NCBI RefSeq assembly: GCF_026559675.1
Contig: NZ_CP092891.1
Location: 496,001 to 560,000 of the forward strand
Reading direction: 5' to 3'
DNA: 64,000 bases
Source: Microbacterium oxydans
GTDB lineage: Bacteria; Actinomycetota; Actinomycetes; Actinomycetales; Microbacteriaceae
The notes beneath the pieces were generated by a model. That model did no database searches. It worked only from the letters and a program-made list of their open reading frames with translations, and was not told where the DNA came from. This document shows positions 24,919-33,631 of this stretch, piece by piece. The translations under genes and the position numbers were made by a program. Position 1 is the first letter of the stretch; each line of letters opens with the position of its first letter.

Positions 24919-27900
24919 TTGTCGAAACTCGCCATCCTGAGCCTGAAGAACCGTGCGCTCATCGCCCTGATCACCATCGTCGCGGCGGTGTTCGGCGGGC
25001 TCGCGCTCACGAACCTCAAGCAGGAGCTCATCCCCTCGCTCGAGCTGCCCGCCCTCGTCGTCATGACGACCTACCCCGGCGCGTCGCCCGAGGTGGTCGA
25101 GAACGACGTGTCGACACCCGTCGAGGCGGCGATCCAGGGCGTGCCCGGGCTCGAGTCGACCACCGCGACCAGCACCACCAACGCCTCGATCGTGCAGGCG
25201 ATGTTCGCCTACGGCACCAACCTCGCCACCGCCGAGCAGAAGATCCAGCAGGCGATCAACCGCATCTCCTCGCAGCTGCCCGAGGATGTGAGTCCGCAGG
25301 TGCTCTCGGTGTCGATCGACGACTTCCCGGTGATCCAGGTCGCGGTGACCGGATTCGAGGACGCCGACAACGCGCAGGCCGAGCTGGAGTCCGTCGCGAT
25401 CCCCGAGCTCGAAGACGTCGACGGCGTCAACGCCGCAGAGATCGTCGGCGGCGTGGGCCAGCGCATCAGCATCACGCCCGACACCGCGAAGCTCGCGGCG
25501 GCAGGGCAGAGCTCGCAGGCGATCAGCACGGCCCTGCAGCAGAACGGCACCCTGTTCCCCGGTGGCGACATCACCGCGGACGGCCAGACGCTCACGGTGC
25601 AGACCGGTGCGAAGATCACCTCGGTCAAGGAGATCGCGGCGCTCCCGCTGGTCGGAACCGACGTCACCATCGGCGACGTCGCCACGGTCGTGCAGGAGTC
25701 CGATCCCGTCACGTCGATCTCCCGGGTCGACGGCAAGGACGCGCTCTCGATCTCGATCACGAAACTCCCCGCCGCGAACACGGTCGAGGTGTCGAACGGC
25801 GTCATCGCCGCGCTCGACGAGATCGGCAAGGCATTCCCCGACGCCGAGTTCACGGTGATCTTCGACCAGGCGCCGTTCATCGTGCAGTCGATCGAGACGC
25901 TCGCGACCGAGGGCCTGCTCGGCCTGGTGTTCGCGGTGATCATCATCCTGATCTTCCTGATGTCGATCCGATCGACCCTCGTCACGGCGATCTCGATCCC
26001 GACCAGCGTGCTCATCACGTTCATCGGGTTGCAGGCGTTCGGATACTCCCTCAACGTGCTCACACTCGGCGCGCTCACGATCGCGATCGGTCGAGTCGTC
26101 GACGACTCGATCGTCGTGATCGAGAACATCAAACGCCACTACGTCGGCGATGCCGACAAGGGTGATGCGATCCGCCTCGCGGTGCGCGAGGTCGCCATGG
26201 CCATCACGGCATCCACGATCACGACGGTCGCGGTGTTCCTGCCGATCGTCTTCGTCGGCGACATGGTCGGTGAACTGTTCCGGCCGTTCGCCATGACCGT
26301 GACCATCGCGATGGTCGCCTCGCTCCTGGTCGCCCTCACCATCGTCCCGGTGCTCGCCTACTGGTTCCTCAAGCCGGGCAAGGAGCTCGTCGACGAGCAC
26401 GGCAACGTCATCGACCCGGAGCACCCGGATGCGCCGCCGACGCAGCTGCAGCGCGTCTACCGGCCCATCCTCGGATGGACGCTGAAGCACTCCGGCCTCA
26501 CCGTGATCCTCGCCGTCGTCGTGCTCGGCGCCACGCTGGCCGCTGCCCCGCTCATGAAGATCAACTTCCTCAGCGACTCCGGTCAGAACACCATGACCGT
26601 CACGCAGGACCTCGGTCCCACCGCGAGCCTCCAGGCGAAGTCGGATGCCGCGGTCTCCGTGGAGGACGCGCTGCTGGACATCGACGGCATCGAGCACGTG
26701 CAGGCCTCGATCGGATCGAGCGGCTCCGCGCTGCGCGATGCGTTCTCGGGCGGTGCCGGCATCACCTACTCCGTTCTCACGGACGGCGACGCCGACCAGG
26801 AGAAGCTCCGTGCCGACGTGCAGGACGCGATCGACGGCCTCGGCGACGACGTGGGCGAGGTGTCGGTCGCGGCCTCCGCGGGCTTCGGCTCCAGCGACAT
26901 CGAGATCACGGTCACGGCCTCGAACGCCGACGACCTGCAGACCGCGACGAGCAGCCTCGTCAAGGAGCTGGACGGTCGTGCGGGCGTCGGTCAGGTCACG
27001 GACAATCTCGCCGCCGCGCTGCCGTACATCGCCGTCGTGGTCGACCGTGAGGCGGCCGCGCAGCGCGGTCTGTCCGAGGTCGCGGTCGGCTCGATCGTCT
27101 CGAACACCATGCGCCCGCAGCAGGCCGGGTCCGTCGAGATCGACGACACCGCGCTGACCGTCTACATCGTGTCGCCGAACCCGCCGACCACGGTCGACGC
27201 GCTGAAGCAGCTCGCGATCCCGACGCCGACCGGCATCGTGCAGCTGCAGGACATCGCGACCGTCGAGCAGCAGAACGGCCCGACCTCGATCACCACCGAG
27301 CAGGGTCGCCGCACCTCGACGATCACGGTGCCCCCGGCATCCGACAACCTCGCCACCGCCACGCAGTCGGTAAACGAGGCGCTCGCCGCGGTGGATCTGC
27401 CCGACGGCGCCTCGGCCGAGGTCGGCGGCGTCGCGTCGCAGCAGGCGGACTCGTTCTCCCAGCTCGGCCTCGCGATGCTCGCGGCGATCCTGATCGTCTA
27501 CGTGGTGATGGTGGCGACGTTCAAGTCGCTGCGCCAGCCGCTGCTGCTGCTCGTGTCGGTGCCGTTCGCGGCGACCGGGGCGATCCTCCTGCAGATCGTC
27601 ACGGGTGTGCCGCTGGGCGTCGCCTCGCTGATCGGTGTGCTGATGCTCATCGGCATCGTGGTGACGAACGCGATCGTGCTCGTCGACCTCGTGAACCAGT
27701 ACCGGGAGAAGGGTCTGTCGACCATCGACGCGGTGAAGGCCGGTGGGGAGAAGCGTCTGCGACCGATCCTCATGACCGCGCTGGCGACGATCTTCGCGCT
27801 GACCCCGATGGCGCTCGGCATCACCGGGCACGGCGGGTTCATCTCGCAGCCGCTCGCGATCGTCGTGATCGGCGGTCTGATCTCCTCGACCGTGCTGACG

Positions 27901-28131
27901 CTCATCGTGCTGCCGACGCTCTACAACCTCGTCGAGGGCGCCAAGGAGCGGCGACGTGCCCGCAAGGCGGGTGGCCCGGACGCCGAGGGGGCTGCGAAGC
28001 CGGATGCGCCGGTCGGACCGGACGCCTCCGGCGCTGCCGTCGCCTCCGCTCAGCCCGTGCTGGTGGACGCGTCGGGCCTGCCGCACGCCCCGCAGCTGAC
28101 GCGGCGCGAGATGCGCGAGCGCGGGGAGTAG
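24919..28131 (+). CDS. RND-family efflux transporter (AcrB/HAE1-like)
   Basis: A 1070-residue proton-driven exporter with the full AcrB layout: helix 1, a large porter loop (about 35-335), helices 2-6 (about 340-530), a second loop (about 560-850) and helices 8-12. The proton-relay Asp pair of helix 4 is present (Asp395-Asp396 in GRVVDDSIVVIEN). The start is TTG 24919, with GAGGAA 6 nt upstream. No membrane-fusion or outer-membrane gene accompanies it, as expected for a Gram-positive cell. It is the second gene of a TetR operon, so it probably exports a toxic compound sensed by that regulator. Confidence 0.92.
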   Translation: MSKLAILSLKNRALIALITIVAAVFGGLALTNLKQELIPSLELPALVVMTTYPGASPEVVENDVSTPVEAAIQGVPGLESTTATSTTNASIVQAMFAYGTNLATAEQKIQQAINRISSQLPEDVSPQVLSVSIDDFPVIQVAVTGFEDADNAQAELESVAIPELEDVDGVNAAEIVGGVGQRISITPDTAKLAAAGQSSQAISTALQQNGTLFPGGDITADGQTLTVQTGAKITSVKEIAALPLVGTDVTIGDVATVVQESDPVTSISRVDGKDALSISITKLPAANTVEVSNGVIAALDEIGKAFPDAEFTVIFDQAPFIVQSIETLATEGLLGLVFAVIIILIFLMSIRSTLVTAISIPTSVLITFIGLQAFGYSLNVLTLGALTIAIGRVVDDSIVVIENIKRHYVGDADKGDAIRLAVREVAMAITASTITTVAVFLPIVFVGDMVGELFRPFAMTVTIAMVASLLVALTIVPVLAYWFLKPGKELVDEHGNVIDPEHPDAPPTQLQRVYRPILGWTLKHSGLTVILAVVVLGATLAAAPLMKINFLSDSGQNTMTVTQDLGPTASLQAKSDAAVSVEDALLDIDGIEHVQASIGSSGSALRDAFSGGAGITYSVLTDGDADQEKLRADVQDAIDGLGDDVGEVSVAASAGFGSSDIEITVTASNADDLQTATSSLVKELDGRAGVGQVTDNLAAALPYIAVVVDREAAAQRGLSEVAVGSIVSNTMRPQQAGSVEIDDTALTVYIVSPNPPTTVDALKQLAIPTPTGIVQLQDIATVEQQNGPTSITTEQGRRTSTITVPPASDNLATATQSVNEALAAVDLPDGASAEVGGVASQQADSFSQLGLAMLAAILIVYVVMVATFKSLRQPLLLLVSVPFAATGAILLQIVTGVPLGVASLIGVLMLIGIVVTNAIVLVDLVNQYREKGLSTIDAVKAGGEKRLRPILMTALATIFALTPMALGITGHGGFISQPLAIVVIGGLISSTVLTLIVLPTLYNLVEGAKERRRARKAGGPDAEGAAKPDAPVGPDASGAAVASAQPVLVDASGLPHAPQLTRREMRERGE

Positions 28132-28158
28132 CCGCACAGGCGGACAGCTCCTGCGCTC

Positions 28159-28252
28159 GGTCGTCGAGCGAGCGGAGCGAGACGAAACGTGGTGCCCGTG
28201 TTCGCGGGGGCGGCACGTTTCGTCTCGTCGCTGCGCTCCTCGCTCAACGACC
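28159..28252. repeat. REP-like inverted pair between the RND and aldose epimerase genes
   Basis: An inverted copy (28159-28190) and a direct copy (28215-28252) of the GGTCGTTGAGCGAG palindrome family face each other across a 24-bp spacer. The direct copy provides the last codons and stop of the minus-strand epimerase gene. It may act as a bidirectional terminator between these convergent genes. Confidence 0.8.
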
Positions 28253-29149
28253 GGGGATGAACGTGATGCCCCAGTGCAGGGTCCAGGTCTCGTCGGGGCC
28301 GAGGCGGCGGACGCCGAGGCCGCTGTTGAAGGCATCGGCGGGTGCGGTCATCGGCTCGATCGCGACCGCGAGGGGCTGACCGGGATACGCGGGCGTGGTG
28401 TACACCTGCACGTAGTCGAAGCCCTCGCCCTGCCACAGGGTCACGCGCCGACCGTCGGGCGCGGTGAGCGAGTGGCGCACGCGGCCGTCGGTGTCGCGGG
28501 CGAGGTCCGTGAAGCCGGTGTCGAGGGTCACGTCTCCGAGGCGGACCCCGTCGCGCAGCGCCGCCTCGACCGGGCGGGTGCCGGTCGGCAGCATCCGCTC
28601 GTCGGTGACGAACGCCGTCTCGGCGGGAACCCGCAGCACGAGGTCGTGCGGATCGACGTCGCCGATCGTCACGAACGGGTGGGTGCCGAGGGCGACGGGG
28701 GCCGGAGTGGTCGAGCGGTTGGTGAGCTCGTGCGTCACCTCGATGCCGTCAGCGGTGAGCGCGTAGGTCACGCTCGTCTCGATCAGGTACGGGTAGCCGG
28801 TCTGCGGCACGATCGTCGCCCGCAGCACCGCCTCCGTGTCGGTGTGCGACACCTCGTACGCCGTGAACCGCAGCAGGCCGTGGCTGGCGTTGTTCAGCTT
28901 CGGCTCGGTGATCGCGAGCGCGCGCGGGGTGCCGTCGTCGTCCCAGCGCCCGTCCCGCACCCGGTTCGGCCATGGCGCGAGGATCACGCCGGAGCAGGCC
29001 GGCGTCGGCTGGTCGACGGGATAGGGCGGCACGAGGTCGACACCGCCGATGCGCAGCGACCGCAGGGATGCGCCGACCTGGGCGATCTGCGCGGTGGCAT
29101 CGCCGAGCTGGAGGTGGATCTGGGCGCCGGTGGGGGAAGCGGTACTCAC
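28244..29149 (-). CDS. Aldose 1-epimerase (galactose mutarotase) family protein
   Basis: A 301-residue enzyme that interconverts alpha and beta anomers of hexoses. Motifs include ILAPWPNRVRDGRW (with the substrate-binding Asn-Arg), NNASHGLLRF (conserved His), ALGTHPFVTIG (catalytic-type His) and VAIEPMTAPADAFNSG (catalytic Glu). Two GTG starts are possible; 29149 fits the family length, and a TACGAT lies 6 nt before it, suggesting a leaderless mRNA. The C-terminal residues Pro-Gly-Arg and the stop codon lie inside a REP-like repeat. Confidence 0.85.
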   Translation of the reverse strand: MSTASPTGAQIHLQLGDATAQIAQVGASLRSLRIGGVDLVPPYPVDQPTPACSGVILAPWPNRVRDGRWDDDGTPRALAITEPKLNNASHGLLRFTAYEVSHTDTEAVLRATIVPQTGYPYLIETSVTYALTADGIEVTHELTNRSTTPAPVALGTHPFVTIGDVDPHDLVLRVPAETAFVTDERMLPTGTRPVEAALRDGVRLGDVTLDTGFTDLARDTDGRVRHSLTAPDGRRVTLWQGEGFDYVQVYTTPAYPGQPLAVAIEPMTAPADAFNSGLGVRRLGPDETWTLHWGITFIPGR

Positions 29150-29208
29150 CTCGTCATCGTACGGCCACCCCTGCGTCGGCACTCTCTCAGGTGTCTCGGG
29201 TAGTATCG

Positions 29209-29431
29209 GACGGTCGGCTTCGGACACCCGCGCATTGGCGTGGACGTTTTCTGTGTATGAAGTGTGAGTCCAGGGGCCGATGGTGAGCGTCGCTCGACGC
29301 TAATCAACCATCACATGAATGGCCCCGGCCGCTGACAGTCCGGAACCCCGCTGGTCGAGTCCGACCACGCGCAGGGTGCTCGCGCGTGCGCGCGGCGCTG
29401 TTCTCGTGCGAGAACACAGGAAGAAAACGCA
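29209..29431 (+). other. Long structured 5' leader of the DEAD-box helicase gene
   Basis: More than 200 bp without a gene precede the helicase ATG. Nested hairpins are visible: GATGGT (29279-29284)/ACCATC (29307-29312) enclosing AGCGTC/GACGCT; TGGTCG (29352-29357)/CGACCA (29362-29367); and TGTTCTCG (29399-29406)/CGAGAACA (29409-29416) directly before the ribosome site. No clear -35/-10 pair was identified. Cold-inducible RNA helicases often have long regulated leaders; that role here is inference. Confidence 0.5.
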
Positions 29432-31684
29432 ATGCCGAAGAACAAGAAGCCCCGCGGCGGACGCCCCTCCGCGAATTTCGAGCCGCGCTACGGCGCGAAG
29501 AAGACCTCCTTCCACGACCGTCACAACGGTGCTCCGGCCCGTGACGGCGCGCGCGACGAGCGCGGTGGACGCGCGGATGCCGGCGACCGCCGCACCGCGT
29601 CCGCCGGCGGCTACGACCGTCGTCCCGGCAGCCGCAGCGCCGGCCACCGCGGCTACCGCCCGGCCGAGGCCGAGTCCGGTGCGCCCAAGCAGCGCTGGGG
29701 TGCGTCGGAGCGCGCCGGCCGCGACGAGGCCCGGGGCATCCGCAACCGCGCGGAGTCCGGACGTCGCGAGGCCCCGCACCACCGCAACGACGAGCGCTCC
29801 GAGCGTCCCCGGTACAACGACCGGCCCAGCGGCGGCGGCCGCTTCGACGACCGTGCCCGTCGGGATGACCGTGGCGGACAGCGCCCGACCGGTCCCGGCA
29901 CCTACCGCGACGAGCGCGGCGGCGACCGCCCCCGGTACAACAACGATCGCGGTGCCGGCACCCAGCGCCAGGGCTTCCGCGACAACGACCACCGCGACGG
30001 TGGACGTCCGGTTCGTGACGATCGGCGTGGTGCCGAGCGTCCCCGGTACAACAGCGACCGTGGCGCCGAGCGCCCTCGGTACAACAGCGACCGTGGCGGC
30101 GAGCGTCCCCGGTTCGACCGCGACGAGCGTCCGCGTCGTGACGACCGCGGCGGCGACCGCACCCGGTCGAACGATCGCGGGACCGAGCGCCCCGAGCGCT
30201 CCTACGACGCCGACCGCGCACGCCGGGCTTTCGACCGCGACCGCACGCAGCGTTCGTATGAGGGCGGCCGTGACGAGCGTTCGCGTCCGTCGACCGGTGG
30301 CGCGTACCGCACCGAGCGTCCGCGCCCGCTGACCTCCGACACCCGCGGGCGTCCGGCGCGCAACGAGCGCCCGAGCCGGAACGACTGGAACGCCACCAGC
30401 CGTCCTGAGTCGACCGGTGCGAAGTTCACCCCGGGCGACGATGTCGTGCACGAGCGCCTCGAGGCGAAGTCCGTCGCGGCTGTCGAGGTCGACGGTGTGA
30501 CCTTCGGCGACCTGGGCCTCGGCTCGAACATCGTCGAGACCCTCGTCGGCATGGGCGCGGCCACGCCGTTCCCGATCCAGGCCGCCAGCATCCCCGCCGT
30601 CCTCGCCGGACGTGACGTCCTCGCCCGCGGCCGCACCGGCTCGGGCAAGACCATCGCCTTCGGCGCTCCGCTCGTCGAGCGCGTGCTGCAGTCGCAGGCC
30701 GGCAAGCGCCGTGAGTTCGGGCGGTCGCCGCGCGCGATCATCCTCGCTCCGACGCGTGAGCTCGCGCTGCAGATCGACCGCACGATCCAGCCGATCGCCC
30801 GCAGCGTCGGCCTGTTCACCACGCAGATCTACGGTGGTGTGCCGCAGGGCCGCCAGGTGGGCGCGCTCAAGAAGGGCGTCGACATCGTGATCGGTACGCC
30901 CGGTCGCGTCGAGGACCTCATCAACCAGGGCAAGCTCGACCTCTCCGACTGCCGCATCGCGGTGCTCGACGAGGCCGACCACATGTGCGAGCTCGGGTTC
31001 GTCGAGCCGGTGCAGCGCATCCTGCGTCACACCGCCGACGGCAGCCAGAAGCTGCTGTTCTCGGCCACGCTCGACCGTGAGGTCGCGGCTCTCGTCGACG
31101 AGTTCCTCGTCGACCCGGCCGTCTACGAGGTCGCCGGTGAGGACCAGGAGTCCAGCACGATCGAGCACCGCGTGCTCGTGATCGAGCACCGTGACAAGGC
31201 CGACATCCTCACGTCGCTCGTCGACCGTGCCGGCAAGACGCTGGTCTTCGCCCGCACCCGTGCCTACGCCGACATGCTGGCCGAGCAGTTCGACGACGCG
31301 GGCATTCCCGCCGTCTCGCTGCACGGTGACCTGAACCAGGCCAAGCGCACGCGCAACCTGGAGCGTCTGACCTCTGGTCGCGTGAACGTGCTCGTCGCCA
31401 CGGATGTCGCCGCCCGCGGCATCCACGTCGACGACATCGACCTGGTCGTCCAGGCCGACGCTCCCGACGAGTACAAGACGTACCTGCACCGTTCGGGCCG
31501 TACCGGCCGCGCCGGTCGCTCGGGTCGTGTCGTCACGCTGATCACGCGTCAGCGTCAGCGTCGCATGACCGAGCTGCTCGACCGCGCCGAGATCGACGCG
31601 CCGTTCGAGAACGCGCGCCTCGACGACGACATCATCGAGGAGATCGCCGGTCGCGTGCCGACCGCCGCCGACCTCACGGCCTGA
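29432..31684 (+). CDS. DEAD-box RNA helicase with long Arg-rich N-terminal extension
   Basis: A 750-residue ATP-dependent RNA helicase. Residues 1 to about 340 are low-complexity, rich in Arg/Gly/Asp/Tyr, with repeats of the type ERPRYNSDRG, and are probably disordered and RNA-binding. The core follows: Q motif (FPIQAASIP), Walker A GRTGSGKT, APTRELALQ, DEAD, SAT, the motif V region ATDVAARGIHVDDID and motif VI HRSGRTGRAGR, ending near residue 750 with no C-terminal tail. Most actinobacterial relatives carry the basic region at the C-terminus, so this placement is unusual. Likely roles are ribosome assembly or mRNA decay. ATG 29432 has CAGGAAG upstream. Confidence 0.93.
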   Translation: MPKNKKPRGGRPSANFEPRYGAKKTSFHDRHNGAPARDGARDERGGRADAGDRRTASAGGYDRRPGSRSAGHRGYRPAEAESGAPKQRWGASERAGRDEARGIRNRAESGRREAPHHRNDERSERPRYNDRPSGGGRFDDRARRDDRGGQRPTGPGTYRDERGGDRPRYNNDRGAGTQRQGFRDNDHRDGGRPVRDDRRGAERPRYNSDRGAERPRYNSDRGGERPRFDRDERPRRDDRGGDRTRSNDRGTERPERSYDADRARRAFDRDRTQRSYEGGRDERSRPSTGGAYRTERPRPLTSDTRGRPARNERPSRNDWNATSRPESTGAKFTPGDDVVHERLEAKSVAAVEVDGVTFGDLGLGSNIVETLVGMGAATPFPIQAASIPAVLAGRDVLARGRTGSGKTIAFGAPLVERVLQSQAGKRREFGRSPRAIILAPTRELALQIDRTIQPIARSVGLFTTQIYGGVPQGRQVGALKKGVDIVIGTPGRVEDLINQGKLDLSDCRIAVLDEADHMCELGFVEPVQRILRHTADGSQKLLFSATLDREVAALVDEFLVDPAVYEVAGEDQESSTIEHRVLVIEHRDKADILTSLVDRAGKTLVFARTRAYADMLAEQFDDAGIPAVSLHGDLNQAKRTRNLERLTSGRVNVLVATDVAARGIHVDDIDLVVQADAPDEYKTYLHRSGRTGRAGRSGRVVTLITRQRQRRMTELLDRAEIDAPFENARLDDDIIEEIAGRVPTAADLTA

Positions 31685-31692
31685 TCCTCTCC

Positions 31693-31739
31693 GACGCAAA
31701 AGGCCCCGTCCCGCATCCGCGGGGCGGGGCCTTTGCGTC
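31693..31739 (+). terminator. Hairpin terminator after helicase gene
   Basis: An imperfect, extended stem: GACGCAAAAGGCCCCG (31693-31708) pairs with the arm ending CTTTGCGTC at 31739, with a C/G-rich internal loop. Confidence 0.8.
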
Positions 31740-31792
31740 CCCGCCTCCCGCCGCCCCACCTTTCCGGCCTCCTCCGTCCCCTCCGGCGTCGC

Positions 31793-31870
31793 CGAGTGCA
31801 CGGGATGCTCGCGAGTGCACGGGTTATGCGCGCGAAGGAGTCGTGCGTTCGGCGAGAACCCGTGCACTCG
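31793..31870. repeat. 78-bp four-unit palindromic module, copy 3
   Basis: Units at 31793 and 31812 (CGAGTGCACGG), 31841 (degenerate TCGTGCGTTCG) and 31860 (CCGTGCACTCG) repeat the 19-29-19 bp spacing of copies 1 and 2. The reverse complement aligns best with copy 2 (shared CGAACGCACG at unit 2). It lies between convergent helicase and YaeQ genes. Confidence 0.8.
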
Positions 31871-31911
31871 ACGGGTCGGGAGGGGGAGGGGGACGCGAGC
31901 GCGACTGGGGG

Positions 31912-32451
31912 TCAGGCCAGTGCGTGTGTGTGCACGGCGGAGGTGAGGTTCGTGCCGTTGAGGTCGAGGTAGATCACGCTCTCGGTCACGGTGAGGGTCA
32001 TGGTGTTGCGGCGTTCGATCAGGGCCGCCGCGGAGTCGATGAACCCGGGGTCGAAGCTGTACACGCGGATGTCCTCGCGGCGATGGATGCGCTTGTCCGT
32101 CCACGGCGCCATCACCTTGGCGGGGTCGCGGTGGGTGTACACGACCGTGCGCTCGGCGAGCCTGCTGCCGTAGTGGAGCCGCTCGGCGTCGGGCGCTCCG
32201 ATCTCGACCCACGCGGTGATCAGTCCGGTGAGGTCGCGCACGAGCACCGCCGGCTCCTCGGTCGACGAGATGCTGCCGCCGAATGCGATGCCCTCGGCGA
32301 ACTCGAGCCCGTACGCCAGCACGCGGGTGAGCATATAGGCGTCGGTCTCGGACGGATGCCGGGCGACGCGCAGCGAGTAGTCCTCGTAGACGCCGCGATC
32401 GGTGTCAGCGAGCTGCACCTCGAAAGTGTGGATGGTGGAACCGATCGCCAT
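31912..32451 (-). CDS. YaeQ family protein
   Basis: A 179-residue protein of the YaeQ family, a PD-(D/E)XK-nuclease-like fold of unknown biochemical role. It begins MAIGSTIHTFEVQLADTDRGVYEDYSLRVARHPSET and contains the family stretches MLTRVLAYGLEFAEGIAFG and AWVEIGAPDAERLHYGSR with the conserved acidic residues. ATG 32451 has GGGAG a few bases upstream. It lies 56 bp downstream of the radical SAM gene on the same strand. Confidence 0.88.
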   Translation of the reverse strand: MAIGSTIHTFEVQLADTDRGVYEDYSLRVARHPSETDAYMLTRVLAYGLEFAEGIAFGGSISSTEEPAVLVRDLTGLITAWVEIGAPDAERLHYGSRLAERTVVYTHRDPAKVMAPWTDKRIHRREDIRVYSFDPGFIDSAAALIERRNTMTLTVTESVIYLDLNGTNLTSAVHTHALA

Positions 32452-32507
32452 GCTCCCGAGCCTACGCGGCCGGGGGAGTCGGTCCGACCGGAGGCTGCCT
32501 CGCGGGT

Positions 32508-33557
32508 TCAGAACAGCATCGGCTGCGTCGCGGGCGTGGCGGTCGCCGTCACGGGCGACGGGGTGAACGCCGGTCGGTCGCGCCGCGGGTAGTCGTCTTC
32601 GTGGCGGCCGTCGAGTCCGTGCATGCGGATGAGTGGGCGCGCGCGCTTCGCCAGCCACTGCCGGTACGCCTTCGGCGCTTCCGCGGAGACGCCGGGGTAG
32701 AGCCCGCGGTACGAGGAGACGAGGTCGGGCCGGTGCGCTTCGAGCCACTGGAAGAACCACGGTTTGACGCCGGCGCGGAGGTGCAGCGCTCCGTAGATGA
32801 CGCTGCGGGCCCCGGCCTCCTTGATGCGCAGGAGGGCGCTGTCGATCGCTTCGAGCGAGTCGGTCATGTGCGGCATGATCGGCATGAGGAAGACCGTGAC
32901 CCGGAATCCCGCATCGGACAGTGCGCGCACGGTGTCGAGGCGGGCCTGCGTCGTCGGGGCTCCCGGTTCGATGGTCTTCTGCAGGTCGTCGTCGTACATC
33001 GCGATCGACATCTGCACGTCGACGGGGACCCGCTGCGCGGCCTTCACGAGCAGCGGGATGTCGCGGCGGATCAGCGTGCCCTTGGTGAGGATCGACATCG
33101 GCGTGCCGGACGCGGCGAGTGTCTGGATGATGCCGGGCATGAGCTTGTACCGACCCTCGGCCCGCTGGTACGGGTCGGTGTTGGTGCCGAGCGCGACGGT
33201 CTCGTGCTGCCAGCTCCCCTTCCGCAGCTCCCTCTCCAGCACCTCGACCACGTTCACCTTGACGACGATCTGCGAGTCGAAGTCGGCGCCTCCGTCGAGG
33301 TCGAGGTACTCGTGCGTCCCACGGGCGAAGCAGTACACGCACGCATGGCTGCATCCGCGATAGGGGTTGATCGTCCAGGCGAACGGCATCCGCGAGGCGC
33401 CGGGCACGTGGTTCAGGGCCGACCGCGACAGCACCTCGTGGAAGGTCATGCCGGCGAACTCGGGCGTGGTGACCGAGCGCAGCACGCTCGACCGGTCTTC
33501 GAGTCCGGGCAGCGCGGCGGCATCCGTCTCGCCGAGTTTCTGTCCTTGCCACCGCAT
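32508..33557 (-). CDS. Rv2578c family radical SAM protein
   Basis: A 349-residue radical S-adenosylmethionine enzyme. The 4Fe-4S ligands form C-x3-C-x2-C (RGCSHACVYCFAR, near residue 70), preceded by the NPYRGCSHACVYC context of the spore-photoproduct-lyase-like Rv2578c group. Downstream motifs are VALGTNTDPYQRAEG and ILTKGTLIRRD. The C-terminal 30 residues are Thr/Pro-rich. Its substrate is unknown. The start at 33557 gives MRWQGQKL, the typical beginning of this family. Confidence 0.92.
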   Translation of the reverse strand: MRWQGQKLGETDAAALPGLEDRSSVLRSVTTPEFAGMTFHEVLSRSALNHVPGASRMPFAWTINPYRGCSHACVYCFARGTHEYLDLDGGADFDSQIVVKVNVVEVLERELRKGSWQHETVALGTNTDPYQRAEGRYKLMPGIIQTLAASGTPMSILTKGTLIRRDIPLLVKAAQRVPVDVQMSIAMYDDDLQKTIEPGAPTTQARLDTVRALSDAGFRVTVFLMPIMPHMTDSLEAIDSALLRIKEAGARSVIYGALHLRAGVKPWFFQWLEAHRPDLVSSYRGLYPGVSAEAPKAYRQWLAKRARPLIRMHGLDGRHEDDYPRRDRPAFTPSPVTATATPATQPMLF

Positions 33558-33583
33558 GCATCCATTCGAACAGAAGGACGAGC

Positions 33584-33612
33584 TTAACGCAAGCGACTGT
33601 GCGACCTATCTT
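33584..33612 (+). promoter_or_regulatory. Promoter of the VanY-type gene
   Basis: -35 TTAACG (33584-33589) and -10 TATCTT (33607-33612) with a 17-bp spacer, 20 bp before the ATG. Confidence 0.6.
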
Positions 33613-33631
33613 CGAATGAGAAGATGGACCA

